Below, piece after piece: positions 50,602 through 62,599 of a DNA stretch of 64,000 nt; position 1 is the stretch's first letter, and each line of letters begins with the position of its first letter. The notes beneath the pieces are model-generated. The model made no database searches. It saw only the letters and a list, made by a program, of their open reading frames with translations, and had not been told where the DNA came from. This DNA comes from Burhinus oedicnemus. Its lineage: Eukaryota > Chordata > Aves > Charadriiformes > Burhinidae. Both the position numbers and the translations under genes were made by a program. Where the stretch lies: NCBI GenBank assembly GCA_008921705.1, contig VFFE01007869.1, positions 2,970,861 to 3,034,860 of the forward strand, written 5' to 3'.

Positions 50602-50826
50602 TCAACGAACTGGCTTTTTAATATCCCTTTCCTCCAGCAGCACTTTGGCACCGTAGAGAACAGTCCGACCCTCTGGTCTTCCTTTCGGGGCATTAAACTC
50701 ACATTTCACCCAGCAGTAGGTAGAGGGATGGAGCTCAAAAGATGACAGACGCCACTCGAAAAGCGCAGAGAAGTCCTCCTGGCCTGTGTACACTTTTAGG
50801 TGTTTTATGACTAAGGTTTTCCTCCT
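50602..50826 (-). pseudogene. Unidentified coding-like fragment (no start codon)
   Basis: A minus-strand frame open for 75 codons between a TGA at 50,827-50,829 and a TGA at 50,602-50,604. It has no ATG, so it is not a complete gene. I do not recognise the family. The translation has a protein-like, non-repetitive composition: three W/C-rich positions (ALFEWRLSSF, YCWVKCEF), a basic-glycine stretch (NAPKGRPEGRTVLYG) and a charged end (VLLEERDIKK). Codon choice is coding-like, for example GTG CTG CTG GAG GAA. After the TGA the same frame stays open to 50,344, though that part looks less protein-like. No clear splice acceptor with a pyrimidine tract precedes it. It may be an orphan exon, a decayed retrocopy or an endogenised gene, and chance is still possible. 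Confidence 0.4.
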
Positions 50827-50878
50827 TCAGTGTCTTAGATCATAACGATCTCTAGGCGTAGATTTGTGTCGGCATAGG

Positions 50879-50918
50879 CATATACATGCGTAGACATATA
50901 CATGCGTAGACATATACA
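50879..50918 (+). repeat. 16 bp tandem repeat, about 2.5 copies
   Basis: The unit CATATACATGCGTAGA is repeated at 50,879, 50,895 and, partly, at 50,911. Confidence 0.9.
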
Positions 50919-53823
50919 CATGTGTATAAACCAATCTCTTTATATTCCTGAACTCTTAGAAAGGAGCATTATTGTCACAGTGCTCCCACGGCACAAGACC
51001 CACTGCTGCCCTGGGTTTGGGTGCTGGGGGCAGACATGCACCCGCCCCCATGAGCTCTGGCTGCAGCAGCCAAACTCTATTCATCGTAGCCTACAGGGCT
51101 GAAATGACACAATAATCAACATCAGGTTTGCTTTATCATATTGACTGATCCTAATTTTCCTTTTATTAAGCTAACTTCCCCATCACTTCAGTCCCTGATG
51201 GGGTACAGAGAATTAAGGAGCAGCTTAAAGTGCTTGATTTTAACAAGTTCCCGTGCAAAGTTGCTTAATCTGGGGAAATTCTGATTTATTTACCATGTGC
51301 CAGACTGACAGGAAGCTGCTGACTCTCCAACTGATGGACTTAAATGCGTCCGAGCAGCAACCCGTGGGAGGTGCCAGCCAGTTTTCCAGAGTCAGGGACC
51401 AAGTCTTGTGGTTAAACATGGATATAAATAAGTTTTGCAGTAATTAGCATTCCAAATGGCATGGGGAATTTCTGCCTTTAACATCGTGTTATCAACTCTT
51501 CTAGTTTTAAAATTGCTCTGGGGAAAAATAGAGACCTTCTTATAAAAGACTGCAGTGTGGGAGACTATGTTTTATTTCCTTGGTTTTGCCGTGGACTTGG
51601 AGGTCCCTCCAGCGTATGATTTAGCTGCCTTCATGAGACGATTATTTATAAAATTGTGTTAGGAGAAGTTTTCCTTTCCTTACCATCTTCCCATTAGGGA
51701 CATTTCATTTCTTGTTATACAATTATCACCCTGGGAGTCTCTGAAGTCAGTGTAGATTTCCGCTACCATGACACACCAGAATAACCTGTGTTTATGTCGC
51801 CAGATTTAATTATTCAGACAGCAAAACGATCTGAAAAATCCACAGCCACTGTTAGATGCAGAGGAAACTCCATTGCTGCTACGTGTGCTGTGCCTGCTGC
51901 GCTTCAGAAGTAGTTGAGCCCTGCTAAAACAGATTATTCGAACATCAAGAACGATGCAGGAAAATTGTAAGCCTATTTCTGCTTATGATGCTTTTACGGT
52001 GCTTAAAGAATCAAAAAATGTTATGCCATAAGTTACTACAGTTTATCTGCAATAGATTTTATATCATATATTTTATAACATCAATTCATACAGACATCTC
52101 TCTCAAGCAAAGCTGCTTTGAATAATTTTAAACATCTTTATCCTTCCAGCAATCATTTATTATACGTACCACATTTTTAGAAAGCACTCTCAATTAGAGC
52201 TTATTTTATGCTCTACGTGCAATACTTTAAATGCCGTTGGTGCCAAAAAGATCTGAGAAGTACCTACAAGCAACATATTACTGTAACAGCCCCAACTGCA
52301 GCCCGTTTGTCGTCTGTCTGAACCACAATCCTTCCCGTGCAGAAACCACTGAAGTCAACTGGGCTCCATATGGGCTCTCTGCACTGACCTACATCTATTC
52401 CTGCTGATGCTAACGGTAAATCTCCCAGGGCCAATCCTAAGTACTTTTGAAAGTCAGTTTGTAAACACTGGCATTTTAAGAAACGTTTTCCACAGGGTCA
52501 TATATGGCCTTAACATTCGCTTTAAGCTAAAACTTGGCATACGAGATTTCTTCACCAGAGAATATTTTCCCAGCAAAACTCAAGCTTACTCTTTCCTCTG
52601 TTCTTCAAAATTGATGTTGTCAGGTTTGTGCTTTAAGTAAGAAGCAGAGTTTATTAGTTTAAGTGACTTCAAAAAGACTGGATGAGCATCTTTAATCACG
52701 CACAAAAATTGCAAATCTTCACAGAAATGACAGGCTCAAATTTGCAGCCACAGAGTAAATTCTCAACTGTTTCTATTTCATACGGTCTTATTCCTATCCG
52801 AGCCTGTGGGCTCAGAGACCTTTATCTAAATTCGTATTCCACCAAAGATCAATGCTTATCTTCAAAACTTGAGACCACAAATATACCTGCCAGAACAAAC
52901 GAGAAGCTTGGAGACAATTTTAGCCTGCAGATAGCGAACGCGCAAGCGGGGAAAAGATGTCAGTCTGTCTTTTCAAAGATTTCCATTGTTGTACCTTAAA
53001 ATTCAGACATTTTAAGAAATTTAAAGGCAGCCGAACCTATACAGTTATCATCTTTGCAACTTATCATAAACATACCTTTTTTTTTGTCCCATCTATAGCT
53101 TGCAAGTCCTTAGTGAGCTTATATCTCTTCCTAGAGACGGTGACACGCAGACTGGGTTACGCTGTTGAACCACCACACCTTTATTACCCGAAAGCCACCA
53201 GGCAAGGTAACAGCATTCAGTATTTGCACGTGATTTTTATGTTTGCCATATTTTAAAGAGAATTTATCCGATGGCTTACTAGTGAAAGATCTACTCATGT
53301 GAAAACAGGAATTAATTGCCTACCTCCCACTGAAAGGTAACAGCAACGGGATATTCATCTCCCATTTATGTCTCTGGAAATCTCCTGGGTTTCCTCTTTT
53401 TTGAGTGGGGACTTTTGCAAGACACCGCTTGCAGGTGTCACTGCCAGAGTACTCATATTTTGAAGACTATTAATATCGCACTGCGTGAACACGCTGATGT
53501 CAGCGTTACCTCAGCCCCCCGCTACCTGCTCTTGCTCCAGGAAAACCTGCCAACGCACCGGCACCGCTCGACTCGCCAGACTCCCCGGCTCGTTGGAAAG
53601 GCTGACTGGTGAAAACATTTTATCTATTGGTTTTGCAAACCTCAGGGGCACTCAACCCTACTTCAGAGCGGAAACCACCCTTCCTCTTTTTTTAATCTAG
53701 CCCCAAACAAACAAACAAAAATAAATATAATTGACAAGTTTATATCTGCAATTGTAATCCACTACCGCAAGCTCCCAAGAGCAGCACGTTGCCACAACAT
53801 GTTCCAGTGCGAGGGAGTCTTGT
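50919..53823. other. Single-copy non-coding DNA
   Basis: No gene or repeat recognised. 51,110-51,440 is AT-rich with ATTA words and lacks frames, so it may be regulatory. AT-rich sequence at 52,040-52,200 has no special features. Confidence 0.65.
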
Positions 53824-54150
53824 CCTCCTTCCAGTATCTGAAAGGGCACCTACAGGAAAGCTGGAGAGGGACTTTTTACAAGGGCACATAGTGATAGGAT
53901 GAGGGGTAATGGCTTCAAACCAGAAGAGGGGAGATTTAGATACTAGGAAGAAATTCTTGACTGTGAGGGTGGTGAGACCCTGGCCCAGGTTGCCCAGAGA
54001 AGCTGTGGCTGCCCCATGCCTGGAGGTGTTCAAGGCCAGGTTGGACGGGGCTTGGAGCAAGCTGGTCTGGTGGGAGGTGGAATGGCAGGGGGGTGGAACT
54101 AGATGGTCTTTAAGGTCCCTTCCAACCTAAACCATTCAATGATTCTATGA
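53824..54150 (+). mobile_element. CR1 LINE fragment, sense orientation
   Basis: The only plus-strand CR1 in the window. It runs from the ORF2 part (CCTTCCAGTATCTGAAAGGG, GAAAGCTGGAGAGGGAC, ACATAGTGATAGGATGAGGG, GGAAGAAATTCTTGACTGTG) through CAGGTTGCCCAGAGAAGCTG and AAGGCCAGGTTGGACGGGGC to the 3' end GGTCCCTTCCAACCTAAACC and the terminal repeats ATTCAATGATTCTATGA. About 330 bp are kept, 5'-truncated. It is related to the 29.0 kb copy, which has the same blocks in reverse. Confidence 0.95.
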
Positions 54151-57100
54151 CTCCTGCCTGCATCTGAGGGTGCAAAGGGAAGGAAGGACACAGCAAAACA
54201 TGTTTCACCTACAGTCCTCCATCCCTACCACTCATAAGGTTAGAAAGTTTGTTTAAATAAGTGAAGACTCCCACAGAATTAAATAGCCGTGTTACGGTAT
54301 CCAAATATAGATATATGCTTTTTGCATAAATCCCACATTTTCATATAAACGTTAAATGATTTCTGCATCTTTGCAGGAGAAAAAAATTTCGGGAAGATTT
54401 AAGTCAGAAAGACAGCAATCCAGTAGGGACTGAGAGACACAAAAACGGGGAAAAAGCATGCAGGAGTTCGTCTGATCCGTCATCCCCGACACTGCTGGGC
54501 TCCAGCCTGGCTATGTCTGCTGGCAGCAGCTCTGCCTCGCACGGAGGGGAACGAGGTGGCCGGGGGGAGAGAAAATGTTACCAAATCACAGAACCAGGCT
54601 AAAAGCATTTTCAAAAATCATTTCACAGAAAAAATGCCGTTTGGAAGAGGATGAAGCTCTTGAAAGACTCAGCCGGAATTGGAAATTGGATATGCTGAAC
54701 TAAAGAGATGAAAAAAAAGCTGAAATATTTCATTTTGATTTATTTTTTTTTAAAAAAAAGCAGCTTTCAATTTTTCATTCCCAAACGACATTGTACACCA
54801 CTTTCCAGCAGCCCATCTTCCCGAGCATCACCAAAGCAAGCACGCTTTCTGCTTACGGCAGCAAACTGGGAGCTTGCAGGAGCTGTGGGAATATGTTGGG
54901 GTCATGAGTCGTACTGGACACCCGGAGCTGCTCCAGGCTGCTCAGTCATGTAGAAGTACTAAACCAGAAGCAATTATAGATTGCCATGGAGAACAGAGAG
55001 GCACTTTTCTGCAGCACTTTCAAACAATGACAGTAGTCACAACACTCGTATTTTTCTCAACACAACTGCCAAGAGCCGTACTCATTAGTCAGTCCCTTCC
55101 CATCTCCCAGGAGACTCGAGGAGATGGGCACTGGCCGGAGCTAACAGCAAACCCTCCGACAAGCTTCTTGGAACAGGAGAAGTCAGTCAGACCAGGAAAG
55201 GTGAGGGGTGGCCGTTCACAGGCTCTCTGGAAATCCTTCACCAACACAAGGACTAGGAAAGATCCTAAATGTTAAACTTGGGCTTTGCACAGTGCCCAAA
55301 ACAGACGTATGACTGCCTTAATTGTTTGCCTTTAATCATAACAACAGTTTGATTTAGCAACAACTGATTCTGCATTCCCCAAACTTTAAGCCCTTATATA
55401 AAGTCAGGATTGTGTATCTCAATATGTCAAGCGATGGGCAGTCTGATCCCTGGCAGTACTTAAAGTTCAAGATGCTGCTTTCACTACTCGCTGCGCCCAT
55501 AGGAGAGGTGATGATAGAGATGACCACGAAGACCTTTCATTTCTAGCCCCAAAACAGTTTTTGCCTGTCAGCCTGCACCTGAAGCTGCAGCAGCAAATGA
55601 AGAGATCAGGTCCTCCATCGGCAGACACAAAAATCAGAGCCGGGAACACCCTCGACTCCACTAAGACACGCAGCAGCAATTTTCTTTCCACAAAACCGGA
55701 GGACAAGAACTACATGGCCTGGGTCAAAATACAGCAAAGTCAGTGAAAGGCACTAAAAAGGCCAGAAAATTAAGAGGTTAAGGTTCAGCCTACCCCAAAA
55801 AGTCCATTTTTCCTGAATCTACTACTCAGATCATAGCTTAGATTAGTAAAAAAAAAAGAACAGTGTATATACCTCACTTTTCTGAAACTCTCAGGCCTTG
55901 GCAAGTACAATTTTGCTGTTAACTAAATGTTAATGCAAACTCCAGGACATTGTGAGGTGTTACATTTTTCATTCTTTTGGGGTAATATATAAATGGTAAT
56001 GGCAGGTCTACATGTGCGCTCTGTGTGAATATCCTATTGGGTGAAAAATTTAAAAATATTGTCATTCAACTGGCATTTAAAATCCACTATTTTCTCCCGA
56101 GCTTATGAAAATAATTTTCATTAAGGGGAGTTATACCGCTAGAAGCATTTGGCTTCCAGAAAGAACTATAATTTAAAGCTGATTCTGCAAGCAATCTCGT
56201 TGCAAGAGCACATCTGGAGCATTTTTAAATGTGCTGAGTGCTGACATAATTAAATAGCCTCTGAAACCGTTGATTCAGTCTCTACAGCTGGGATGCTGCG
56301 AGACGGGCACGTAGCTTGTTCTATCACTCATAAAACAGGATTGTTTGATCTCATCTCAGCTAAGCAGATGAGGAAGAGAGGCAAGAAATGAAAGAACTCT
56401 GCTTTTCCCCTTGATTTCTAAAACTGAAGGGACAACCTACGTCTCTGATGCGCCGTATACTTTGTTTTGTCAGATGGCTGCTGCTGTAAAATAGGAAATC
56501 TTTTTCTGAGAAAAGAGAGGAAAAATGAAAAGAAATAGGGGAAAAAGAGAAGAAAAATGAAATGCAAAGCATGTAAAATGAAATTTGAAACACTAAGAAA
56601 AATAATAAGAAGCCTCCTGTGAAGATCACATCCCACTGCCATTATGGCTAAACCACCAACACCCACATAAAGCCAACTTCTCTGCAACATCCCTAAATAA
56701 AATTTAAAATAATACACACCTGGGAGGAGCAAAGAAATGGGAAAATTTATTTGCTTATTTTATGCTTTCTCTGCAAAAGTTCTCTGCATTTATTATACAG
56801 TAATAACAGTATAATACGTATAACTCCATAACTTCAAAATTATTTCTAACGCAACTATTTCTATATTATACTGTGAATTACAGGAATATCGGGAGGAGAA
56901 TTGAGAGTGGGCTTCACTTCGCAAACAGAATAAGGGCTGATTCCTTCCACAAAAAGTTTATTTAGACAGTTTGTTATAAACTACCCTATAAACAGGCCTA
57001 CTCTCATCAACTTACCTCATTAATCCTGGCTTGTTAATTAATTTCCCTGTTCCTCAGAGCATAGTTACCCAACCCATTGGCTTTGGGAGATGGTTTTCCT

Positions 57101-60100
57101 TCCAGCACCCGTCCTCGCTCCTGGGTTTGGGTCTCTCCCTGGCTTTGGGGGGCTGCATGTGGGAGAGGGAAGCATCCAGCCTCGCAGGAAGCCCCAGCCT
57201 CGTTTCCCCCTTGTAAAAAAGAAGAAATCTGTATTTATTAGTAAGGACAAGCATCTAAACACCTCAACTCTGCAAACACGCGTGTGCTTACCCTCTACAA
57301 GGAATCAACGCAGCATCAAGACTCGCACGCTTATATTTAAATACACATAGTCGTCTTTGTGGAATCAGGGGCTAAACTGAGTAACAAATTCCGTACGCAA
57401 ACTTGAGGTCTTCATATGAAATCCAGACCCCTGTGAGTCAGGATTTTCATCATATATTCAAAACTTAACACAACCTCAGGCTTTAGCAAAACGGTGAAGA
57501 ACAATACTGCTACCGTTTAAAAAGCATCACTTTCTACTAGTGAAGTGTTAGTATGAAGAAAAGTCATTGGTATGTTTAGGATGCTGTAGTCAAAACTAAG
57601 ACAAAGGCACTGGAGAAAAGGCTAAAAAGTAAAGCAAAAAACGAAATTTTCCGCTTGAGTTTTTGGCAAAAACCAGCAAAATATAACTAGGTACCTCTGA
57701 GCATCCCGTACAAAATAAAACACCCTAACAAAAAAAGCTTCTGTGCTGCGGTTTCATTGGCAAAATCTTCAGCAAACTTTGCTAACGCCAGCTCAGCTGC
57801 CGGCTGCTGCCCTCCCGGCGTGCCCATGCTGGCGAGGCAGGCAGGAGACACCCACACCCTGGGGCGGCCCATTTCCCCCCAAAAAAAACCCCTCACCCAG
57901 GAAAACAAACAGCCCAGGACAGGTGTTAATTACAGTCCCTGCAGCGCATTTCAGGTACCGCGGTGATTACCACGGTATAAAACCTAGAAACAGCCGACGC
58001 TGCAGCTGAACCGTGAGCCTCGGAGGGGAGATGCTTCCAGTGTCAGCGTGAAGCCAAGCAAACAGCGGTACCCAAGAGTGATGAGGTAGCTTCAAAACTC
58101 AAGCATTAAAGATAAAGCCGGGGCGAAAGTCCCCAGAGGATGAAAAATCAAGGTGTATATGACCTTTGGCAAGGAGAAGACAGCAAGTCCCACCTACCTC
58201 TAAGAAGAAGGTGCACTTCTAAGCATTTAAATTACTTTAATGATAATCCTAACGCATATTCACCTGCTGCTAAGCTATTGTACGCCAGGCATTGAAGAAA
58301 CATTTGTTTAAAACTCATCTGCAGTTTATTTCTTAGAGTTACAGACATTTACTAAGTCGTTGATCCGGTATATCTTAAAATAAAAATAAAAAAGCAGATT
58401 GCAATTTATAGATAAATTTGCAGTAAAATTCAGATAGCGTATCCGACCACAGGGGCTGTTAAAAGACTTGCGTCTCCAGGGCATACCAAGCCTGACTGTA
58501 CATTAAAAAGAAGTGACTAGAAAAGTCAGAAGAAGGTAAACAATTTTTGCAAAAACAGCTGTTTTGTCGTTTCTATCAGTCTTTGGTAAACACAGAAGAG
58601 CTGAATCACTAGGTGCTGAGCAGGCTGCGGGCGCGCAGCAGATTGCAAATACCAAACGATTTGCTTTTTCTGCGCCATTGCCACCTAAGCTGATGATGAA
58701 AAAGAATTAATAATTAAGGGTAATTATCCAACTGAACACTTTTTAATACGCTGAACTCGGGCCTGTGTTGTTTATGAATAGCTTACGGCTCTTCCTCTCC
58801 GGAGCGTGCTGCTTTCCCGTGCGGGAAGGCGAGGGGAGGGGGACGGCAGGTGGGGGGAGAAAGGAATGGCATATGCTAACCTTATCATTTTGACTTGTTT
58901 TGACTGGACACTTAATCTTACCTCTCATGAATGCCACATTCTTCTTCTCCATATGCCACTTTCCCTTGGCTGCTCACCAGCCCTGAATGCCAGAGGTTAC
59001 AGGAAAGGAAAAAACACTTACTTCCTAATTAAAGAATCATTTGGCAATGTGTGCTGTAATTTTACTGCCTTGGTTCCTTCCTTTCTATATACAGCTAGAC
59101 TAGCAACAACTTTTGCTAAATAAAATCTTAACAAAGGAATGACAAACCTGTTAAAATAAAACTTTGATTTGTGACCTTTATACTAAAAAGATCCCCTCTC
59201 TTTCCAGCTTTGTTATTAAAAAAACATGTGCTGTGAAAGGTTAAGAGATCGGAAATAGACACCTTGAATAGGGCTCCTCAGAGGAATACCTTAGGACATG
59301 CCAGCGAGGATCGAGCCGTATTGACTGTGGTCCAGGTGGAAAGTCTCTCACAAAGCCTCAGCATCTTGGTAAATAGGTTTGCTCAAAGCACTCTGCTGAC
59401 TCCGCCAGCCTGGGGCTCCAGCCGTCACTTCAGAAGGGTAAGGAAGACAAAAAAAGTCAGGAAAACAAGTTTAAGCTAGGTTATTTCGGCTGGTGTGCCA
59501 GCTGATGGATCCCAATGTGGACCCACAAAGAGATGTGCGGCACACGACTGCACGCCTACCCTTGCTTGTAGAGCGATGACGTTTTCAGAAAGCATGTTGG
59601 AAAGAGTCTGACCAGCTGCATATCAGCCTAAGGCTGCTGACTTTGTGCAGTATTGACTAAACATTACTGCGTTCACCAATACCGTAACCACCAAAAAATA
59701 GCGATCCTATGCATAAATCGATACAGAAGCCACGTAGAGATGTATTGGTTTTATGAGACCCAACAATGACACAAGCTGGACTTGCATGGCCAGGCCTGCA
59801 GTATATGCAGGCTAACGTGTCTCTGCAGTCTAAGAAACCTACACAGATCCCAAATTTCTGACATTAATTCTCAGACCAAGCGGCCACAGAGGACTCCCAG
59901 GTATTTCACCTATAAGATGCTAAAATTTTCTGTGCGTTATTGTCAAAATTTCAACCCTCCATTTTGCATCAGTTTTCACATGGCTTTGGCAGCCTAAGTG
60001 ACTTTTCTGCTGCCTTTTCAGATGGCCTGCCTTTTCCCATCATAAACCACAACACCCGCACGAACTACATGAGTGCGCAGTTTCTGGGAGCCAGCTCTAA

Positions 60101-60261
60101 TAGGAATTATTTGTCACAGAAACAACTAGTTGCAGCTGCACATTTGTAGGCAAATCTTTCTATGTGTTAAGCAAGATAGCTAGGATGTATGTACGTTTTA
60201 CATCTGAGTTCTTATAAAACATTTACCGTTGATCTGCGCGCATTCTAGATCTCTTCCTCTA
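54151..60261. other. Single-copy non-coding DNA
   Basis: No gene or interspersed repeat recognised over about 6 kb. Features are a purine-rich patch at 56,505-56,600, a near-palindrome beside a TATA-like word at 57,956-57,980, ATTA-rich sequence at 56,040-56,270 and the candidate element at 58.6 kb. Confidence 0.65.
58600..58770. promoter_or_regulatory. Candidate conserved non-coding element
   Basis: A short block with a GGGCGCGCAGC CpG patch, GATTGCAAATACC, GCGCCATTGCC and the homeodomain-type cluster AATTAATAATTAAGGGTAAT followed by TATCC. It contains no repeats and no coding frame. The call is from composition only. Confidence 0.25.
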
Positions 60262-60266
60262 CCTTC
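60262..60266. repeat. Target-site duplication, left (CCTTC)
   Basis: Identical to 60,841-60,845 directly after the LTR's CA end. Confidence 0.75.
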
Positions 60267-60507
60267 TGTAGGAGACCGACAGAAAAACAAGATGTCTCAA
60301 AGTTCGCCTGCTGCCATACGTGATGGCAAAGGGAGCACACGCTTGGTTATCAGAGCAACCAGACCCTGTTTCTCATGACTGCGGAATACCAAGTGCTGCC
60401 CAAGGGACAAAGGCAGGAAAAGCCTATGCAGCTACCCTGTCAAACGATGGTCAGTCGAGCAAAGGCAACCGTAACGCTGATGGGCCGAACTGTGAGTCGG
60501 CAGAGAC

Positions 60508-60513
60508 TATAAA
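60508..60513 (+). promoter_or_regulatory. LTR TATA box
   Basis: TATAAA in the context GACTATAAACTGG, about 240 bp inside the LTR. This is the usual U3 promoter position. Confidence 0.6.
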
Positions 60514-60737
60514 CTGGTGCTGTGCCTTACCACAACTGGGACCCTCACCACCACCACGACTTGAGAATCACGGATCAGCGGCACGCCGCTGACTCCAGAG
60601 GACTGTCGGGACGCCGCGGGCCCGTGGTGGTGACTATACTCTTGCTGTGTTCCATAAGACTGCTTCTCCTTTCTACTTTTTCTCTACTTCCGCCTTTACT
60701 CTATCGCTCATCTCAGTAACTATTGCTGGGAAATAAC

Positions 60738-60743
60738 AATAAA
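60738..60743 (+). terminator. LTR polyadenylation signal
   Basis: AATAAA about 225 bp downstream of the TATA box and 100 bp before the LTR end, followed by TCATTTGTGTCTT. The spacing fits the R/U5 boundary of an LTR. Confidence 0.65.
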
Positions 60744-60840
60744 GCCCTAGTGAACGACATTTGACCTCATTTGTGTCTTAATCTCACACTTGGAATTATT
60801 GCGAACCCCCCCGGTACCACTATCAGACCGGGATGTAACA

Positions 60841-60845
60841 CCTTC
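60841..60845. repeat. Target-site duplication, right (CCTTC)
   Basis: Partner of 60,262-60,266. The sequence after it does not resemble a retroviral primer-binding site. Confidence 0.75.
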
Positions 60846-62599
60846 CATCACCTTTCTGCTACTTTTTCTTTCCATCTCTGTGTCCCAGAGGTAGGTGCAA
60901 CCAATTTAAATGTGATACTTACATCTCTTGCCCAGCAATCTGGATTTTGCTATCTGTTAAAGGATTTGTACACTTCACAATAAAGTCAATTATTATTTCA
61001 AAAGTATCTTTTAGCATGCGACATATAATAAAAGCTATTATATTGCTATCCCAAGTCACAAAACACTATAACCCAGCTTTACTTCTATTCTCTTTCCTTA
61101 CACATATATCACATATGCCCTCTATTAAATGAAAAATACTTTTAGATAAGGGGGAAAAAAACCTGAAGAATTGAAGCAAACCCAAGTAACTTCTGCTACT
61201 TATGCCATTGTACATTGCTTCCTCGTACAGAGAATTTCCAATATTGGAGCAATAATTTCCTCCCAAATTGGACTGGTGGGGTCACCAATCCTCTTTAAGA
61301 GGCACCGTTTCCCAGGAGGGGGGCAGCAGGTTTTATTATGCGCTGTCTCTGCTTAAGCGTTGTGTAAATTATGTGATAAAAGCAGATGGTAGTACTCTTT
61401 CTAGATATGGTTGAAAAAATTGGACTTGCTTAGAATAGTCCCTGGGGCCTTTTCTTGGAGCATTCCTCTACAAGGAGAAACAATTATTTTACTTTTGGCT
61501 GCTATTGTCTCCTGCTGAGGGAATACATGTACAGTAATGATGAACTCCGTGAAGGGTGAAATGAATGTTGCTGCTGTTTCGGTATATTCAGTGCTGAAGA
61601 GTTTTGGCTCCTGCGGACCTGGCGGGACTGCGCTAGCTGTAATCACACACCGGCCCTGAGTTTGCTTAAAAGCGATGCTTTACGCTGTCACCTGGCTGGA
61701 AGGAACCAGGGCAAAGAACTGCCCAGCAACGAAACCCTTCACAACAGGATACGCCAAACACATTATTTTTACACCGCCTCGGGTGACACTAACAATTTAT
61801 TTTCTAACCTTTATTAGTAAATCGTTCTGACCGGTGCCGAGCTCAGTTATGTACCATCAGGCCCTACTGGCTCAGTTTAGCACCACTCTGCATTTCCCCA
61901 CGTGGTTTCCAAGCTTAGCATGGAGCAATCTTGTGTCTGTCCACAACATCTATGGGGTGTCTTAGTAGCTAAAAGTATCCTCTGCATGATTTGACTCAGT
62001 CCCCCTAAAACGAGTAGGATTCTTTCTAATAGCTCTAATGGGAGGTAGGTCTGTCCCCAAATTAGTGTATCCGTCAAGGAGCAAGCTGCACAGAGGTGCT
62101 CCTTGGTTTTGTACAAGATCGCTGACTAAAGCCCCAAACTTTAACAAAATGAAGCTGAACGATACCAAATAAAGTTAATGATGGAAGCCAACCAGCCACA
62201 AAGGAGTGGAGGAACTGGCAGCAGCTGTACTTGCAATAATAATCACAGCTCTGAGTCCAGAAGAAGGACGACTCACATTCAACTTAGACTTACCAAACCT
62301 TCAGTTTAGCCAAGCAAGATCAAGAACTGGTTGTGGCCACCAACCTGTCAGTCCCGTCAGGAATTCTTCATGGATTTGCTTTTGGAACTGGGCTGCTCTG
62401 TCACTAACCTTACTATTTCAACATTTTTCCTGATATCAGACTTATTCCTGAGTAACTGCAGTCCATACCATCTCCTCAACCATGAGCAGCTTGTCTATTC
62501 CCCTTCTCAAGTAAAACACAGCTTTCTTCGCATAATTGAAGATTCCTATAATATTCTACCTCAGGCTTCAAGATTGTTGTAATATTCCATTTCAGACTT
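60846..62599. other. Non-coding DNA, origin unclear
   Basis: No certain gene. Minus-strand frames at 61,401-61,685 (about 94 codons open) and 61,877-62,116 and a plus frame at 62,206-62,433 have unremarkable compositions. I considered internal retroviral sequence belonging to the neighbouring LTR, but no conserved gag, pol or env motif is visible and the LTR is closed by its own target-site duplication. Confidence 0.5.

Larger units (their letters stand above)
60267..60840 (+). mobile_element. Solo LTR of an unrecognised avian ERV
   Basis: 574 bp bounded by TGTAGGAGACC at the left and CCGGGATGTAACA at the right (TG...CA ends). It is flanked by a perfect 5 bp duplication CCTTC (60,262-60,266 and 60,841-60,845). 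Inside, in the order expected of an LTR, are a TATAAA at 60,508-60,513, a GC-rich stretch, a pyrimidine-rich stretch, an AATAAA at 60,738-60,743 and a GT-containing downstream part. No primer-binding site or viral gene follows it, so it is a solo LTR. The 5 bp duplication suggests an ERVL-like or ERV1-like origin. I do not recognise the family. Open frames inside it are not genes. Confidence 0.8.

Noticed and set aside
60320..60592. 90-codon frame suggesting a retroviral protein
   Set aside because: It lies wholly inside the solo LTR, which is regulatory, not coding, and has no viral protein motif.
60846..62599. Internal retroviral genes belonging to the neighbouring LTR
   Set aside because: The LTR is closed by its own target-site duplication, no primer-binding site follows it, and no pol or env motif was found in the frames.
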